A program made the translations under genes and the position numbers. From positions 5,704,001-5,768,000 of the forward strand of contig NZ_JACHMF010000001.1 of assembly GCF_014204895.1 (NCBI RefSeq): DNA of 64,000 bases, in the 5' to 3' direction. Shown piece after piece: positions 32,724 through 41,874 of the stretch. How positions within the stretch are numbered: position 1 is the first letter of the stretch; every line of letters begins with the position of its first letter. The notes below the pieces were generated by a model. It ran no database searches. It was not told where the DNA came from and was given only the letters and a program-made list of their open reading frames with translations. The stretch is from Paractinoplanes abujensis. Its GTDB lineage: Bacteria > Actinomycetota > Actinomycetes > Mycobacteriales > Micromonosporaceae.

Positions 32724-34156
32724 GATGCGGGGCACCCGGCGAGTGGCGCCGGCTCCACCCGGTGTCCGCGGCGCCAGGGTGTCTCGACCCGCGCCAGCGA
32801 CAGGAGGATCGGTCCGACGGCCAGCAGAAGCCACAGCCGGTAGTCGCGCGCCATGGTGAGGAACGCGGCCGAGCCGAGCATCGAGATGACGGCGACCGCC
32901 GCGCAGCGACTCAACGCCGCCAGGTCGCCCCGGCCGGCCGTGGTGAACTCGCGCCCGGCCCGCAGCGAGCACCACAGGCAGAACACGACGATCGCGAGGA
33001 ACAGCAGGAGGCCGATGGCCCCGCTGTCCGCCCAGAGCTGCAGGTACGTGTTGTGGGCCACGAGGGGTTGCTCCGCCACCACGGCAGCGTTCTGCACCTC
33101 GCCGATCTCGAGCGCGACGGCCGGCTTCCGGGTCTGGAAGCCGGCCATCCCCAGACCCACGACCGGGTGCTCCAATGCCAGGTGGAGCGCGGCCCGCCAC
33201 AGGTCCTCCCGGCCCGAGCCACCGTCGCTGGAGATCACCAGTCGTTGCCACGCGGACGGGAAATAGGTGAACCACAATGCGGCCGAGGCGACTACACACG
33301 CGGAGGCCGCAAGCACCCGTCCGATCGCCTGCCGGAAGATCACCAGCGCCGCGATCAGGGCGACGCCGGCCGAGATGACCACCATGCGCGACGCCGTTCC
33401 GGCCGCGGCCGCCGCCAGCACCAGGATCGCCGCGGCGATCGCCGAGCGGGCCCAGACCCGGCGGACCGCACACGCCAGCCCGAACGCCAGGATCGCCGCG
33501 GCGACGAGCCCGGCCCCCAGCACGTTGGGGTCTCCGGCGGCTCCCGAGACGCGGTTGTCCGCGCTGGTCAACGGGTCGGCGAAGGCGGAGGCGGTCGACT
33601 GCAGGGCGATCAGGCCGGTCGCGGCGGCCAGGGTGGCGGACGCGACGAAGGTCGCTACCAGCAGCAGAAGGTGCCTGGTGGTGGCGATACGGGTCAGTGC
33701 CAGGGCGAATACCGCGAGCGCGATCGCCCACGGCCAGCACTCCGCCACGACGGCCCACGGGTCGGCCGCCCACAGCATCGTCGCCCCGAACCAGGAGTAC
33801 ATCGCGACGATGAGGACGACCAGCCAGCGGAACTCACCGATCCGCCCGAGCAGGACGGAACGGCGCCGGATAGCGTCGAAGGCCCAGGCGACGACGCACA
33901 GCACGAAGCCCGCTTTGAACAGGGCGTTACCGGCCGCGCTGAAGGGGATGAACACGGCCGGCACGAAGCAGAGCAGGCCCGCGATCGGATATCCGAAGCA
34001 GCAGACCGCCAGGACCACCGCACCCACCGCACCGATCGCGATCCGCTCGTCGAACCCGATCAATAACCCCAGCGCGACCGCCGACGAGGGCACGACGAAA
34101 GCCAGGAACCAGCCGGGGAGTTGCCGCGTAGGGCGCTTGTGAAGAGCCGTGGTCAC
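32720..34156 (-). CDS. O-antigen ligase / Wzy-type polymerase
   Basis: 478 residues from a GTG at 34154-34156. There are about 12 hydrophobic helices and a large extracytoplasmic loop near 315-385 with RAALHLALEHPVVGLGMAGF and LVAHNTYLQLWADSGAIGLL, the characteristic VxxHNxxLQxxxExG-like motif of WaaL/Wzy enzymes. It polymerises or ligates repeat units outside the membrane. It is coupled by overlaps both to the flippase (downstream) and the chain-length gene (upstream). Confidence 0.88.
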   Translation of the reverse strand: MTTALHKRPTRQLPGWFLAFVVPSSAVALGLLIGFDERIAIGAVGAVVLAVCCFGYPIAGLLCFVPAVFIPFSAAGNALFKAGFVLCVVAWAFDAIRRRSVLLGRIGEFRWLVVLIVAMYSWFGATMLWAADPWAVVAECWPWAIALAVFALALTRIATTRHLLLLVATFVASATLAAATGLIALQSTASAFADPLTSADNRVSGAAGDPNVLGAGLVAAAILAFGLACAVRRVWARSAIAAAILVLAAAAAGTASRMVVISAGVALIAALVIFRQAIGRVLAASACVVASAALWFTYFPSAWQRLVISSDGGSGREDLWRAALHLALEHPVVGLGMAGFQTRKPAVALEIGEVQNAAVVAEQPLVAHNTYLQLWADSGAIGLLLFLAIVVFCLWCSLRAGREFTTAGRGDLAALSRCAAVAVISMLGSAAFLTMARDYRLWLLLAVGPILLSLARVETPWRRGHRVEPAPLAGCPAS

Positions 34157-34986
34157 TTGTTCCAGCCACTGGTGTCCGGCGCGTACGCCGGTACCCGTAC
34201 GACATCGGCGGGCCGGTCCCGGCGGATCCTGGCCCACGCGATGGCGACGGCGAGGCCGAACCCGAGGATCACCGACAACGCGATCTTGTACGGTCCCGGC
34301 AGGCCGGCCGGAGAGTCCGGTGGGCTCGCGGGCTGAGCCATCGACAGCGTGGGATCACCGGTGCGGACGATCAGCTCGAGCCGGGCCGTGGTGGCCGGGT
34401 TCGGCCTGCTCGTCATGCCCGCGGGCAACGCGCCGCGCAGGGCGAGCAGGGTGGCCGCCCGCTTCTTGAGCTCGGAGTTTCTCGTCGCGAGCGCGCTCTC
34501 CATGAACGTCGTGGCCAGCCGGGCGGCGGTCGCGGGCGAATCGGCCTGCGCTTTCACTTCAACGACATAGCTCTGCCCCAACGGCTCGAGGGAGACGCTT
34601 CTCTCGACGGAGGCCGCATTCCAGGGGGCGCCCAGCTTGGCGGCGGTGGCCGCCGCGGCGGCCGGAGTGTCGAGCAGCGCGACGGCTGTCTGCAGCGATC
34701 GCGCGGGCTCGACGGAATCGTTGACGAGCCCCAGACCCGGCAGGTCGGCATTCGTCGGGATGGGAGCGACCTGGATGTGTGCCGAGGCTTCGAACGTCGG
34801 CGGCACCACGTACACATAACCCGCCGTCGCGGCGACACACGCCGTGGCGACCAGGACGATGAACCTCCAATAGCCGGCGATCCCGCCCAGTGCCGGCGCC
34901 GACGCGTTTGTCGGCGCATCAGCGAACGAGGCCTTCCGGTCCCGATCGGCCATGCTCGGTTTGTCCTTGAGTTGGGAATTCATCAC
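34153..34986 (-). CDS. Wzz-like chain-length determinant / capsule biosynthesis protein (no kinase domain)
   Basis: 277 residues; the first two codons are both ATG, so the start is 34986 or 34983. Topology is Wzz-type: a cytoplasmic N-tail, transmembrane helix 1 (WRFIVLVATACVAATAGYVY), a periplasmic-type domain of about 165 residues (PPTFEASAHIQVAP) and transmembrane helix 2 near the C-terminus (YKIALSVILGFGLAVAIAWA). There is no Walker kinase domain. It probably sets polymer length together with the ligase. It overlaps the upstream phosphoglycosyltransferase stop by four bases. Confidence 0.82.
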   Translation of the reverse strand: MMNSQLKDKPSMADRDRKASFADAPTNASAPALGGIAGYWRFIVLVATACVAATAGYVYVVPPTFEASAHIQVAPIPTNADLPGLGLVNDSVEPARSLQTAVALLDTPAAAAATAAKLGAPWNAASVERSVSLEPLGQSYVVEVKAQADSPATAARLATTFMESALATRNSELKKRAATLLALRGALPAGMTSRPNPATTARLELIVRTGDPTLSMAQPASPPDSPAGLPGPYKIALSVILGFGLAVAIAWARIRRDRPADVVRVPAYAPDTSGWNK

Positions 34987-36401
34987 CGGGGAGCGCCTAC
35001 TCGACTAGGTTCGGGGGGAAAGGGGGTCGTCTGGCTGGAAAGCGCGCGGAGGCCCTCCGGGAAAGCCGAGGCCAGGTATGCGCCGGCGTTCTGCCACTGC
35101 CGATCGAAGACCAGGGTTCGGACGGTCTCCAGCAGAGTCACGCAGTCGAACGAGAACGAGCGGTGCTTGATGTAATAAAGGTCGTAGCAGACCTTCAAAG
35201 CCGAGCCGTCCTCAGATCCCGCATAACCACCACGCACCTGAGCCCAACCGGTCAGGCCGGGCCGCACCAGATGCCGGACGTCATAGTACGGAATTGACGA
35301 CCGCAAGCGTTCGGCCAGGGCCGGTTGTTCGGGTCGCGGGCCCACGATGCTCATGTCGCCGCGCAGGACGTTGACGATCTGCGGCAACTCGTCGAGGTGG
35401 GTGCGGCGCATGAATCGCCCGATCCAGGTGACCCGGGGATCTGAGCGGGACGACCATTGCGGGTGCTCGTCGCTGGAACGCATGGAACGCAATTTCAAGA
35501 TCTCGAAAGGCCGGCCGCGTTCGCCGATGCGGATCTGGCGGTAGAGGGCCGGGCCGCCGTCCAGTTTTACGAGCAGGACGAGGGGAATCAGCACAGGCAC
35601 GGCAATGATGCCCGCCACCAGGCTGACGACCACATCGAGGATCCGCTTGCTCCGGGGAATCTCCTGCCGATAGCTCGGATGCAATACCGATTCGAGCCAC
35701 CGCGGTTCGATGGCCGCCAGCGGCGTGAGCCCGAACGTGTCCTCGTAGAACGAGGCCAGCTCCGCCACCCGGACCTTCAGATCGAGGCAGTCCGCGGCCA
35801 GCAACTCGAAGACGGAACGCCGGGCCTCCTCCGAGGAGACCAGCAGCAGGTCGATCTCGTTCTTCTTGACAATGGCCGGCAAATCGCTTCGCGGCCCGAG
35901 ATGGTAATCCTCGCTCTGGAGCGGATTGGCCGATCGCTCACCGACATATCCAACGATGTGGCCGGCCGACGGGTGGACGGCCAATTCCTGGGCCAGCGCC
36001 GTGGCCAGCTCCGAATTTCCGAAAAGCGCGATCCGGACCGGCTTGCGTTTCGGCGGCCGCCGGAAGGAGAGCAGGAGGATGCCCAGGCTCCCGACCAGGC
36101 ACACCGCCGCGAGGTTGTGCGACGGAATGTTCACGCGTCGCGTGAAAAGGCCGGAAACTTCCGTCATCAATAGAATTACCAGTGGGGCACTGGCCGGCAC
36201 CAGTCGCTTCGCCAGGGGCAGGAAATGGGCGAAGGGGCGACCACAGCGAATAACGAAAATGGCTGCGCACAGGGCCGCCGCGGCGGCCGGGGCCTCATAC
36301 CAAGTCAGCGACTCGGTCACAGCGGCAAGCCCGATCGTGGCGACCGAGACGAGCGTCGCAATTTCGATGCCACCCACGTCCAGTGCGCTACGGAATCGCA
36401 T
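34983..36401 (-). CDS. Exopolysaccharide-initiating polyprenyl glycosylphosphotransferase (CpsE/WbaP-type)
   Basis: 472 residues from the ATG at 36399-36401, which has AGGAG nine bases upstream; a GTG at 36434 is less likely. Four helices are followed by a Rossmann-like domain (IALFGNSELATALAQELAVH). The C-terminal bacterial sugar transferase domain has KRILDVVVSLVAGI, then FEILKLRSMR, TWIGRFMRRTHLDELPQIVN, VLRGDMSIVGPRPEQP and RPGLTGWAQVRGGY. This enzyme starts synthesis by moving a sugar-1-phosphate to undecaprenyl phosphate. It is first in the minus-strand operon running down to 30344. Confidence 0.93.
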   Translation of the reverse strand: MRFRSALDVGGIEIATLVSVATIGLAAVTESLTWYEAPAAAAALCAAIFVIRCGRPFAHFLPLAKRLVPASAPLVILLMTEVSGLFTRRVNIPSHNLAAVCLVGSLGILLLSFRRPPKRKPVRIALFGNSELATALAQELAVHPSAGHIVGYVGERSANPLQSEDYHLGPRSDLPAIVKKNEIDLLLVSSEEARRSVFELLAADCLDLKVRVAELASFYEDTFGLTPLAAIEPRWLESVLHPSYRQEIPRSKRILDVVVSLVAGIIAVPVLIPLVLLVKLDGGPALYRQIRIGERGRPFEILKLRSMRSSDEHPQWSSRSDPRVTWIGRFMRRTHLDELPQIVNVLRGDMSIVGPRPEQPALAERLRSSIPYYDVRHLVRPGLTGWAQVRGGYAGSEDGSALKVCYDLYYIKHRSFSFDCVTLLETVRTLVFDRQWQNAGAYLASAFPEGLRALSSQTTPFPPEPSRVGAPR

Positions 36402-36731
36402 AGCGGCGTACTCCTGATTCCGGTTCTTGGGCACGGCTCGATCAACGACTCACGGGCCGGGCGTCGATGCTTTCGATGAATTGTGCACGCTGACGCCGTC
36501 TGCAAAAGTCCTGCGCTCTCATGTTCACTCGGCCGGGATCAGCCGAACCGCCGACCGCGATGACCGGTTGGCGAGTTTCGCTCTCAGCTCGTGAAAATGC
36601 CCGGCCGGCATTTCTGAGTGAGCTTCGGAAAGGCGAAGATGCCTCCCGATCCCGGAACGACCCCGCGCCCGTTCTCCAGGCAGAGGTCGTCCCGGGCGAG
36701 CACGAGCCGGCGCTCGGCGATCGAGGCCGGG
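36402..36731. other. Intergenic region (330 bp) ahead of the EPS operon
   Basis: It lies between the phosphoglycosyltransferase start and the epimerase stop, both minus strand. No gene-like frame is seen. It presumably carries the promoter of the five-gene EPS operon, but no clear operator was recognised. The region contains less GC-rich patches near 36460-36530 and 36580-36640. Confidence 0.4.
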
Positions 36732-37688
36732 TCAGACCTCACTGAGGCCGCGGGACCCCGTCTTCCCGAGGCTGAGCCAGTCGATCGTCGCCCGCAGTCC
36801 GACTTCTAGCTCGGAGTCACGCGCCTCGGGCATCAGGGCCCGCAGCCGGCTGTTCTCCGCCTGCGAGTCCCGCACGTCGCCGGGCCGGACCCGGGTGAAT
36901 TGGAAATCGATCGACCGCCCGGTGAGCAATTCAATCTTCTTGGCCAGGTCGATGATCGTCGTCCGCGTGCCGAAGGCCAGATTGACGGGCACCGGGCTGG
37001 CCAGTTGCTTGAGCGCCGAATCCGCCAGAACCGCCACCAGCGAACCCACATAGGTGAAGTCCCGGGTTTGGCCCCCATCGCCGTAGATGACCAGCGGCCG
37101 GCCCTGGAGCGCCGCGTCGATGAAAGAGGGAATGACCGCGGCGTAGGGATGGTCCGGCGACTGGAGCGGGCCGTAGACGTTGAAGAACCGGAATGCCACC
37201 ACGGGAAACTTGTAGGTCGACGCATAGGCCAGCGCGTACGATTCCGCGGCGAGTTTATTGGCCGCGTACGGACTGGCCGGCGCGGCGGCGTCGTCCTCGC
37301 TGATCGGAAGCTTCTGCGTTTGGCCGTACACGGCCGACGAGGAGGCGAAAACGAACGCCTTCTGGAATTTCCGGCAGGCTTCCAGAATCTCGACGGTACC
37401 GTTCACGTTCACGTCGTGACTCGAAACCGGATCCATGATGGAAAGGGGCACGGACGGCTGCGCGGCGAGATGAACGACCGAGTCGTGCTGATCGACCAGT
37501 TCAAGGACGGTGTCACGGCAGAGGATGGTGTCCTTGACCACCTCGACCGGAAGCGACTCGATGTTGGAAATGCTTCCGGTGCTGAAATCGTCGAGGACCG
37601 TGACGCCCTGGACCTCGGGCCTTGCGAGAAGCTCGCGGCACAGGTTCGCGCCGATGAAGCCGGCTCCACCGGTCACCAGAATCTTCAT
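36732..37688 (-). CDS. NAD-dependent epimerase/dehydratase (UDP-sugar 4-epimerase type)
   Basis: 318 residues, extended SDR. It has the NAD-binding motif KILVTGGAGFIGANLCREL, then VLDDFSTGSISN, VVHLAAQPSVP and the active site FASSSAVYGQTQ with YxxxK in SPYAANKLAAESYALAYAST. FRFFNVYGPLQSPDHPYAAV and VIYGDGGQTRDFTYVGSLV are UDP-glucose 4-epimerase-like contacts. It supplies a nucleotide sugar (for example UDP-galactose or UDP-N-acetylgalactosamine) for the neighbouring EPS operon. Exact specificity is not readable. Confidence 0.92.
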   Translation of the reverse strand: MKILVTGGAGFIGANLCRELLARPEVQGVTVLDDFSTGSISNIESLPVEVVKDTILCRDTVLELVDQHDSVVHLAAQPSVPLSIMDPVSSHDVNVNGTVEILEACRKFQKAFVFASSSAVYGQTQKLPISEDDAAAPASPYAANKLAAESYALAYASTYKFPVVAFRFFNVYGPLQSPDHPYAAVIPSFIDAALQGRPLVIYGDGGQTRDFTYVGSLVAVLADSALKQLASPVPVNLAFGTRTTIIDLAKKIELLTGRSIDFQFTRVRPGDVRDSQAENSRLRALMPEARDSELEVGLRATIDWLSLGKTGSRGLSEV

Positions 37689-38189
37689 TTTTCTTTCCGC
37701 CTATTTGTTTTGCAGATCAGATCTGGACACGACAACAAACACCCTCTTCTCAGCAGGGTGATAGTTATTTCGGCGCCTACGTCATTCACGTTCACGGCAG
37801 CTCGCCCGGCTCGGCGGCGGCGCTCGCATTCTGGGCCGGACGGTGTTGAGGGGTGTAGTTGAGGAGATTCCTCCCAGGTCCACCGCCCGAGGGACGGGTG
37901 GGAAGCGCTCACGAAAGATCGATGTCAACGTTGATCAACGAGAGCCTCGACAACGAGGTGACGGACGATTCCGGCACGCCCGGCGGCCCGGCCGGATTTC
38001 ACCGGAGCGGGCTAAACCGATCATCCGGCGCACCTGACGTCACCGGTCGGCCGGCAACGCGTTCGGCCAGCCTTTCGCTCGATCCAGCGACACCGTCACT
38101 TGTTCGGATGACTTTTATCCGGTGAAGGCCGTGGGCGATGCGATGATCTGGGCTTTCCCAGCCTCGCCTAATTCGGGAGTCGCGACTGA
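37689..38189. other. Intergenic region (501 bp) between epimerase and exported protein genes
   Basis: No established gene. The divergent promoters of the epimerase (minus) and the exported protein at 38190 (plus) must lie here. A plus-strand frame from an ATG at 37922 to 38125 starts MSTLINESLDNEVTDDSG with good codon use for about 30 codons, then becomes random. It could be a degraded gene start but is not called. Composition is less GC-rich near 37689-37760. Confidence 0.4.
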
Positions 38190-39281
38190 ATGCGATCCAC
38201 ATTCACGCGACCGGCGCCCGTCCGGATCATCGCGGCACTGCTTTTGGCGTCTTTGGCGGTGGTAGTGATCGTCGGCTTTCATGAATCGGCGGTCGCCCCG
38301 GAGGGCCTCGTCAACCGGGATCCCCGCGTCGGCGGGCGACTGTTCTCCGCCACGAGCCCGTTCAATCAGGTCATCCCGGCGAACGCGCAGATCGATCCGC
38401 GGTCGGCGGAGTACGTGAAGCTGATGATTCGCAGCAAGCGGGACAAGGGATTCGTCCTGTCGGTCACCGACTGGACCGTCCCGGCCTACTTCGCCAAATC
38501 GGACACGACACGCCATGACGTCAGGATCTCCGGCCAGCCACCGGGCGCGCACTACGACCGGACCTTCGTGCACGACGTCCGGCGGATCATGCGCGGCGTG
38601 CCCATCCCGGACAATGCCAAGCCCGACCCGCAGGACGACGCGCACCTGACGGTCATCGACCCCGCCAACGGCTGTGAATACGACCTCTACGGCGCGGAGA
38701 AGACCGCGACCGGCTGGACCGCCAAATGGGCCAACGCGACCTCAATACCGGAGAGCGGCATCTACCCGTACGGCCTGTCCTCGCGGGCCACCGGGTTCTC
38801 GCCGCTCGCGGGCCTGATCTGGCCCGCCGAACTGCGCAGCGGGCGCATCGACCACGCACTGATGTTCGCGTATCCGTACACCCGCTCCGGCGGACCGGTT
38901 TTCCCCGCCACCGCCAGCGACGGCAAGACAAAATTGGCGGCCGCGCTACCGCAGGGCGCTCGGGTGCAACTCGACCCCACGCTGGACCTCGACCAGCTCC
39001 GGCTCACCGCTTACGAGCGCACGATCGCCGAGGCCCTGCAGAGGTACGGAATGTTCCTCGGTGACACCGGCGGCGCCCTCGCGCTCTACGCGGTGAGCCC
39101 GCAGAGCTTCACCACCAATCCGTACGTGGATGTGTTGCCCGATGAGCCCTACGTCTTCCTCGACCGGATCCCCGTGAACAAATTCCGGGTCCTCAGGACC
39201 GGCTCGCAGTCTGTGCAGACACCCCTGACCGTGGTGCCTTCATCCTGCGCCCAGATCGAGGTCCTTGGTCGAACCCCGTAA
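38190..39281 (+). CDS. Exported protein of unknown function, paralogue 1
   Basis: 363 residues. An N-terminal signal or anchor helix (IIAALLLASLAVVVIVGF) is followed by a conserved domain: GGRLFSATSPFNQVIPANAQ, DPANGCEYDLYGAEKTATGW, LSSRATGFSPLAGLIWPAEL, and FLGDTGGALALYAVSPQSF. It is closely similar to the minus-strand gene at 39344-40426 over its whole length. I know of related hypothetical proteins in actinobacterial polysaccharide loci but of no assigned activity. Trp-, Tyr- and Asp-rich motifs and location beside an EPS operon suggest a carbohydrate-acting or -binding protein; this is inference. A shared terminator follows at 39287. Confidence 0.82.
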   Translation: MRSTFTRPAPVRIIAALLLASLAVVVIVGFHESAVAPEGLVNRDPRVGGRLFSATSPFNQVIPANAQIDPRSAEYVKLMIRSKRDKGFVLSVTDWTVPAYFAKSDTTRHDVRISGQPPGAHYDRTFVHDVRRIMRGVPIPDNAKPDPQDDAHLTVIDPANGCEYDLYGAEKTATGWTAKWANATSIPESGIYPYGLSSRATGFSPLAGLIWPAELRSGRIDHALMFAYPYTRSGGPVFPATASDGKTKLAAALPQGARVQLDPTLDLDQLRLTAYERTIAEALQRYGMFLGDTGGALALYAVSPQSFTTNPYVDVLPDEPYVFLDRIPVNKFRVLRTGSQSVQTPLTVVPSSCAQIEVLGRTP

Positions 39282-39286
39282 ATGCG

Positions 39287-39328
39287 AAGAGCCACCGCCG
39301 CGTCCTTTCGGGCGCGACGGTGGCTCTT
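39287..39328. terminator. Bidirectional terminator between the two convergent paralogues
   Basis: AAGAGCCACCG (39287-39297) pairs perfectly with CGGTGGCTCTT (39318-39328); CCGCG and CGCG extend the stem after a small bulge. It lies 6 bases after the upstream paralogue's stop and 16 before the convergent one. The stem flanks are T-/A-rich on either strand, so it can serve both genes. Confidence 0.75.
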
Positions 39329-39343
39329 GACCGTTCATAGAAG

Positions 39344-40426
39344 TCAGCCGACGATGTCGATCCGGGCGCACGTCGACGGCACGACGTTCAACGGGGTCCG
39401 CGCCATCTGCGGGCCGGTGGCCAGGACCCGGAACCGGTTCACGGGGATCTTGTTCAGCAGGACGTAGGGATCGTTGGGCAGCACTCCGGCGTAGGGATTG
39501 GTGTCGAAGCTCTGCGGGCTCACCGCGTAGAGCGCGAGGGCGCCGCCGGTGTCACCGAGGAACATTCCGTACCTCTGCAGGGCCTCGGCGATCGTTCGCT
39601 CGTAGGGGGACAGCTTCAAGGTGCGCAGGTCCAGGGCGGGATCGAGTTGGACCCGGGCGCCCTGCGGCAGGGCCGCGGCCAGGTTCGTCTTGCCGTCGCT
39701 GGCCGTGGCGGGGGCGACCGGTCCCCCCGACTTGGTGTACGGGAAAGCGAACATGAGGGCGTGATCGATGCGGCCGGCCCGGAGCTCGGCGGGCCAGATC
39801 ATGCCCGCGAGCGGCGAGAACCCGGTGGCCCGCGACGACAGGCCGTACGGGTAGATGCCGCTGGCCGGGGTGGTGGTCGCGTTGGCCCACAGGGCGGTCC
39901 AGCCGGTCGCGGTCTTCTTGGCGCCGTAGAGGTCGTACTCGCAGCCGTTGGCGGGGTCGATCACCGTCAGGTGCGCGTCGTCCTGCGGGTCGGGCTTGGC
40001 ATTGTCCGGGATCGGCACGCCGCGCATGATCCGCTGGACGTCGTGGATGAAGGCGCGGTCGTAGTGCCCGCCCGGCGGCTGTCCGGCGATCCGGACGTCA
40101 TGCCGAGCCGTGTTCGCCTCGGAGAAATAGACCGGAACGGTCCAGTCGGTGACCGACAGGACGAAGTCCTTCTCGGTCTTGCTGCGGACCAACGTCTTCA
40201 CGTACTGCGCCGACCGTGGGTCGATCTGCGGATTGGTGGGGATGACCTGGTTGAACGGGCTGGTGGCGGAGAACAGACGCCCGCTGCCACGAGGATCCGC
40301 GGCATTCGCCACGACGGCGCCATCGACCGCTGCGGAAGCATCACGGGGCACCATGGTGACCGCACTCGCCACCGCGAGCAGGGCCGCCAGCGCCGGGCGG
40401 TGTTTGGGCAGCTTGACAAGACGCAA
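39344..40426 (-). CDS. Exported protein of unknown function, paralogue 2
   Basis: 360 residues with a Sec signal peptide (ALAALLAVASAVTMVPRDASA). The mature part runs co-linearly with paralogue 1: GSGRLFSATSPFNQVIPTNP, RGVPIPDNAKPDPQDDAHLT (identical), CEYDLYGAKKTATGWTALWA and GDTGGALALYAVSPQSFDTN. The two genes are therefore a recent convergent duplication, or one copy inverted. Paralogue 1 has a membrane-anchor-like N-terminus, while this one has a cleavable type, so the proteins may be placed differently. Function unknown. Confidence 0.82.
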   Translation of the reverse strand: MRLVKLPKHRPALAALLAVASAVTMVPRDASAAVDGAVVANAADPRGSGRLFSATSPFNQVIPTNPQIDPRSAQYVKTLVRSKTEKDFVLSVTDWTVPVYFSEANTARHDVRIAGQPPGGHYDRAFIHDVQRIMRGVPIPDNAKPDPQDDAHLTVIDPANGCEYDLYGAKKTATGWTALWANATTTPASGIYPYGLSSRATGFSPLAGMIWPAELRAGRIDHALMFAFPYTKSGGPVAPATASDGKTNLAAALPQGARVQLDPALDLRTLKLSPYERTIAEALQRYGMFLGDTGGALALYAVSPQSFDTNPYAGVLPNDPYVLLNKIPVNRFRVLATGPQMARTPLNVVPSTCARIDIVG

Positions 40427-41013
40427 TTCGTTTCTCCCCCGTTTGTACGGCCTCGGGACGGCCGTGCATACGAAAGAGATTCAGGGCCGGGGGGTGCGCG
40501 CTCGGTGCCTCGGCCGGTGCGTTCCGGTTGCGGCAGAATCAGCGCCCTCGGGTGCCTTCGGACACGCTCGAATCGACCACTGACAGGCGCCGCGGCCGTC
40601 ATTGCAGGCGAGTGTCGAGCCTGAGCTCGCTGCGCGTCGGGATCAAGTCGATCCACGCGGTTTTCTGCTGGCCCGTGATGCGGACGTAGCAGTGCTGCGG
40701 CAGCGCCTGGCCGGTCGGCACCAAGGCCACGTCCGTCAGCTCCTCACAACGAAGCTCGCGGTCGGACAACCCTTTGAATCCCCGGATCACCCCGGCCGGA
40801 CAGAAGCAATTTCACGTCACTGACCGGCCGCAATGAAATGAATGTGCGAGCTACGGCGTGACTGACTACCCACCGAGAGCGTTGGTCACATTCGCGGTCG
40901 ACGTATGCAGCGTTAGCCGGTCGACGGGCGATCGAGCCGGAGCGTGCAAGACACACCGGATCGGGGCCAGCCACGCCCGGACCCGACCAACCGACTCGAA
41001 GCAGGAGAACAAG
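40427..41013. other. Intergenic region (587 bp), no firm gene
   Basis: Upstream of paralogue 2 (minus) and of the secreted protein at 41014 (plus). The only frame with natural-looking composition is the short minus-strand one at 40599-40790. The rest is G+C-rich without visible operators. Divergent promoters for both flanking genes presumably lie here. Confidence 0.4.
40599..40790 (-). CDS. Possible small protein or gene remnant
   Basis: 63 residues from a GTG, starting VIRGFKGLSDRELRCEELTD and ending RSELRLDTRLQ, with KTAWIDLIPT in between. The composition looks like a real, mixed-residue protein rather than a shadow frame: few Arg/Pro runs and balanced hydrophobics. The start is weak and there is no strong ribosome-binding site. 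No family was recognised. It may be the 3' part of a decayed gene. Confidence 0.25.
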   Translation of the reverse strand: MIRGFKGLSDRELRCEELTDVALVPTGQALPQHCYVRITGQQKTAWIDLIPTRSELRLDTRLQ

Positions 41014-41760
41014 ATGGTCCACGAATCACTGCCACGACGGATCGGCAAATTCCTCGTTGTGACGACAGCCGCCGTCGGGATGACCGCAGGTTTCGCCTCG
41101 AGCGCCTCCGCCTCCGACGCCCCGCCGACCGAGAGGAAATCCTGTACCGCCCGGGAGGTCGGCGATGAGCTGATCACGATCAAATCCGCTTCCGTGACTC
41201 CCGTAGTGACCCACTTCACCAGCTTCTATGTGACCCCCGGAACGCTCTCCTCAAATACATATCGCCTCAACGTGGTCGGCCGGGTAAGCACGAGTATCAA
41301 CGGCAACACAAGCATCAACGACAGCCGCAGTGTCACGGGAACCAGATTCGCGAACGGCGAGTCCGGAAACTCCCAGGCGTTGTTCGATCAGGTGGGCCGC
41401 ACGGTCGGGTTCGGTGTGCGGACGGATGAGGCCACCACCAACACCCAGGATGCCTCGGTTCAGTGGCGGTTCAACAGCCCCGGCTACTACGGCCTCTACA
41501 AGGGGACGATGCAGGTCAGCGGAGCCTTCACCCGGGAGGTCTGCGACTTCGGCTGGAGAACCCTCACCTATCAGCTCGTGGATGAGGGCACCTACTCCAC
41601 CTTCGGCCCGGTCGAGGAAGGCACTGTCGGGTGCAGTGACGCTCTTCCCGCGAAGACGGTGCGCAAGATCGCTCAGACCATGCTGGGGTGCGGCAGTACG
41701 ACGCCCGCGAGGACCCAGCCGGCCGACGCCAAGGCTTCCGCGAACGCCGCCCCGCGATAG
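41014..41760 (+). CDS. Secreted protein of unknown function
   Basis: 248 residues from the ATG at 41014, with AGGAG at 41003-41007; the longer frame upstream lacks a start signal. A Sec signal peptide (IGKFLVVTTAAVGMTAGFAS, cut near SASA^SD) precedes a mature domain of about 190 residues. This has four to five cysteines (KSCTARE, REVCDFG, VGCSD, LGCGS) and beta-strand-like Thr/Ser/Val runs. A Pro/Ala/Lys tail ends the protein. No family recognised. It stands alone, upstream of the element copy B and tmRNA. Confidence 0.72.
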   Translation: MVHESLPRRIGKFLVVTTAAVGMTAGFASSASASDAPPTERKSCTAREVGDELITIKSASVTPVVTHFTSFYVTPGTLSSNTYRLNVVGRVSTSINGNTSINDSRSVTGTRFANGESGNSQALFDQVGRTVGFGVRTDEATTNTQDASVQWRFNSPGYYGLYKGTMQVSGAFTREVCDFGWRTLTYQLVDEGTYSTFGPVEEGTVGCSDALPAKTVRKIAQTMLGCGSTTPARTQPADAKASANAAPR

Positions 41761-41874
41761 CCGCCCGGGAGCGGATCCCCAGCGCACCTCTCGACCGGGC
41801 CGTAGCGAGCCGGCTCGCGCTTTCCACAAGTACGGGCCCCAGGCCGCGCGTGTTGCGTCCGCACCCTTGAACCC

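Noticed and set aside
31401..33773. One 790-residue frame covering flippase and ligase region
   Set aside because: The N-terminal half is a shadow of the O-antigen ligase gene; the real flippase starts at the ATG at 32723.
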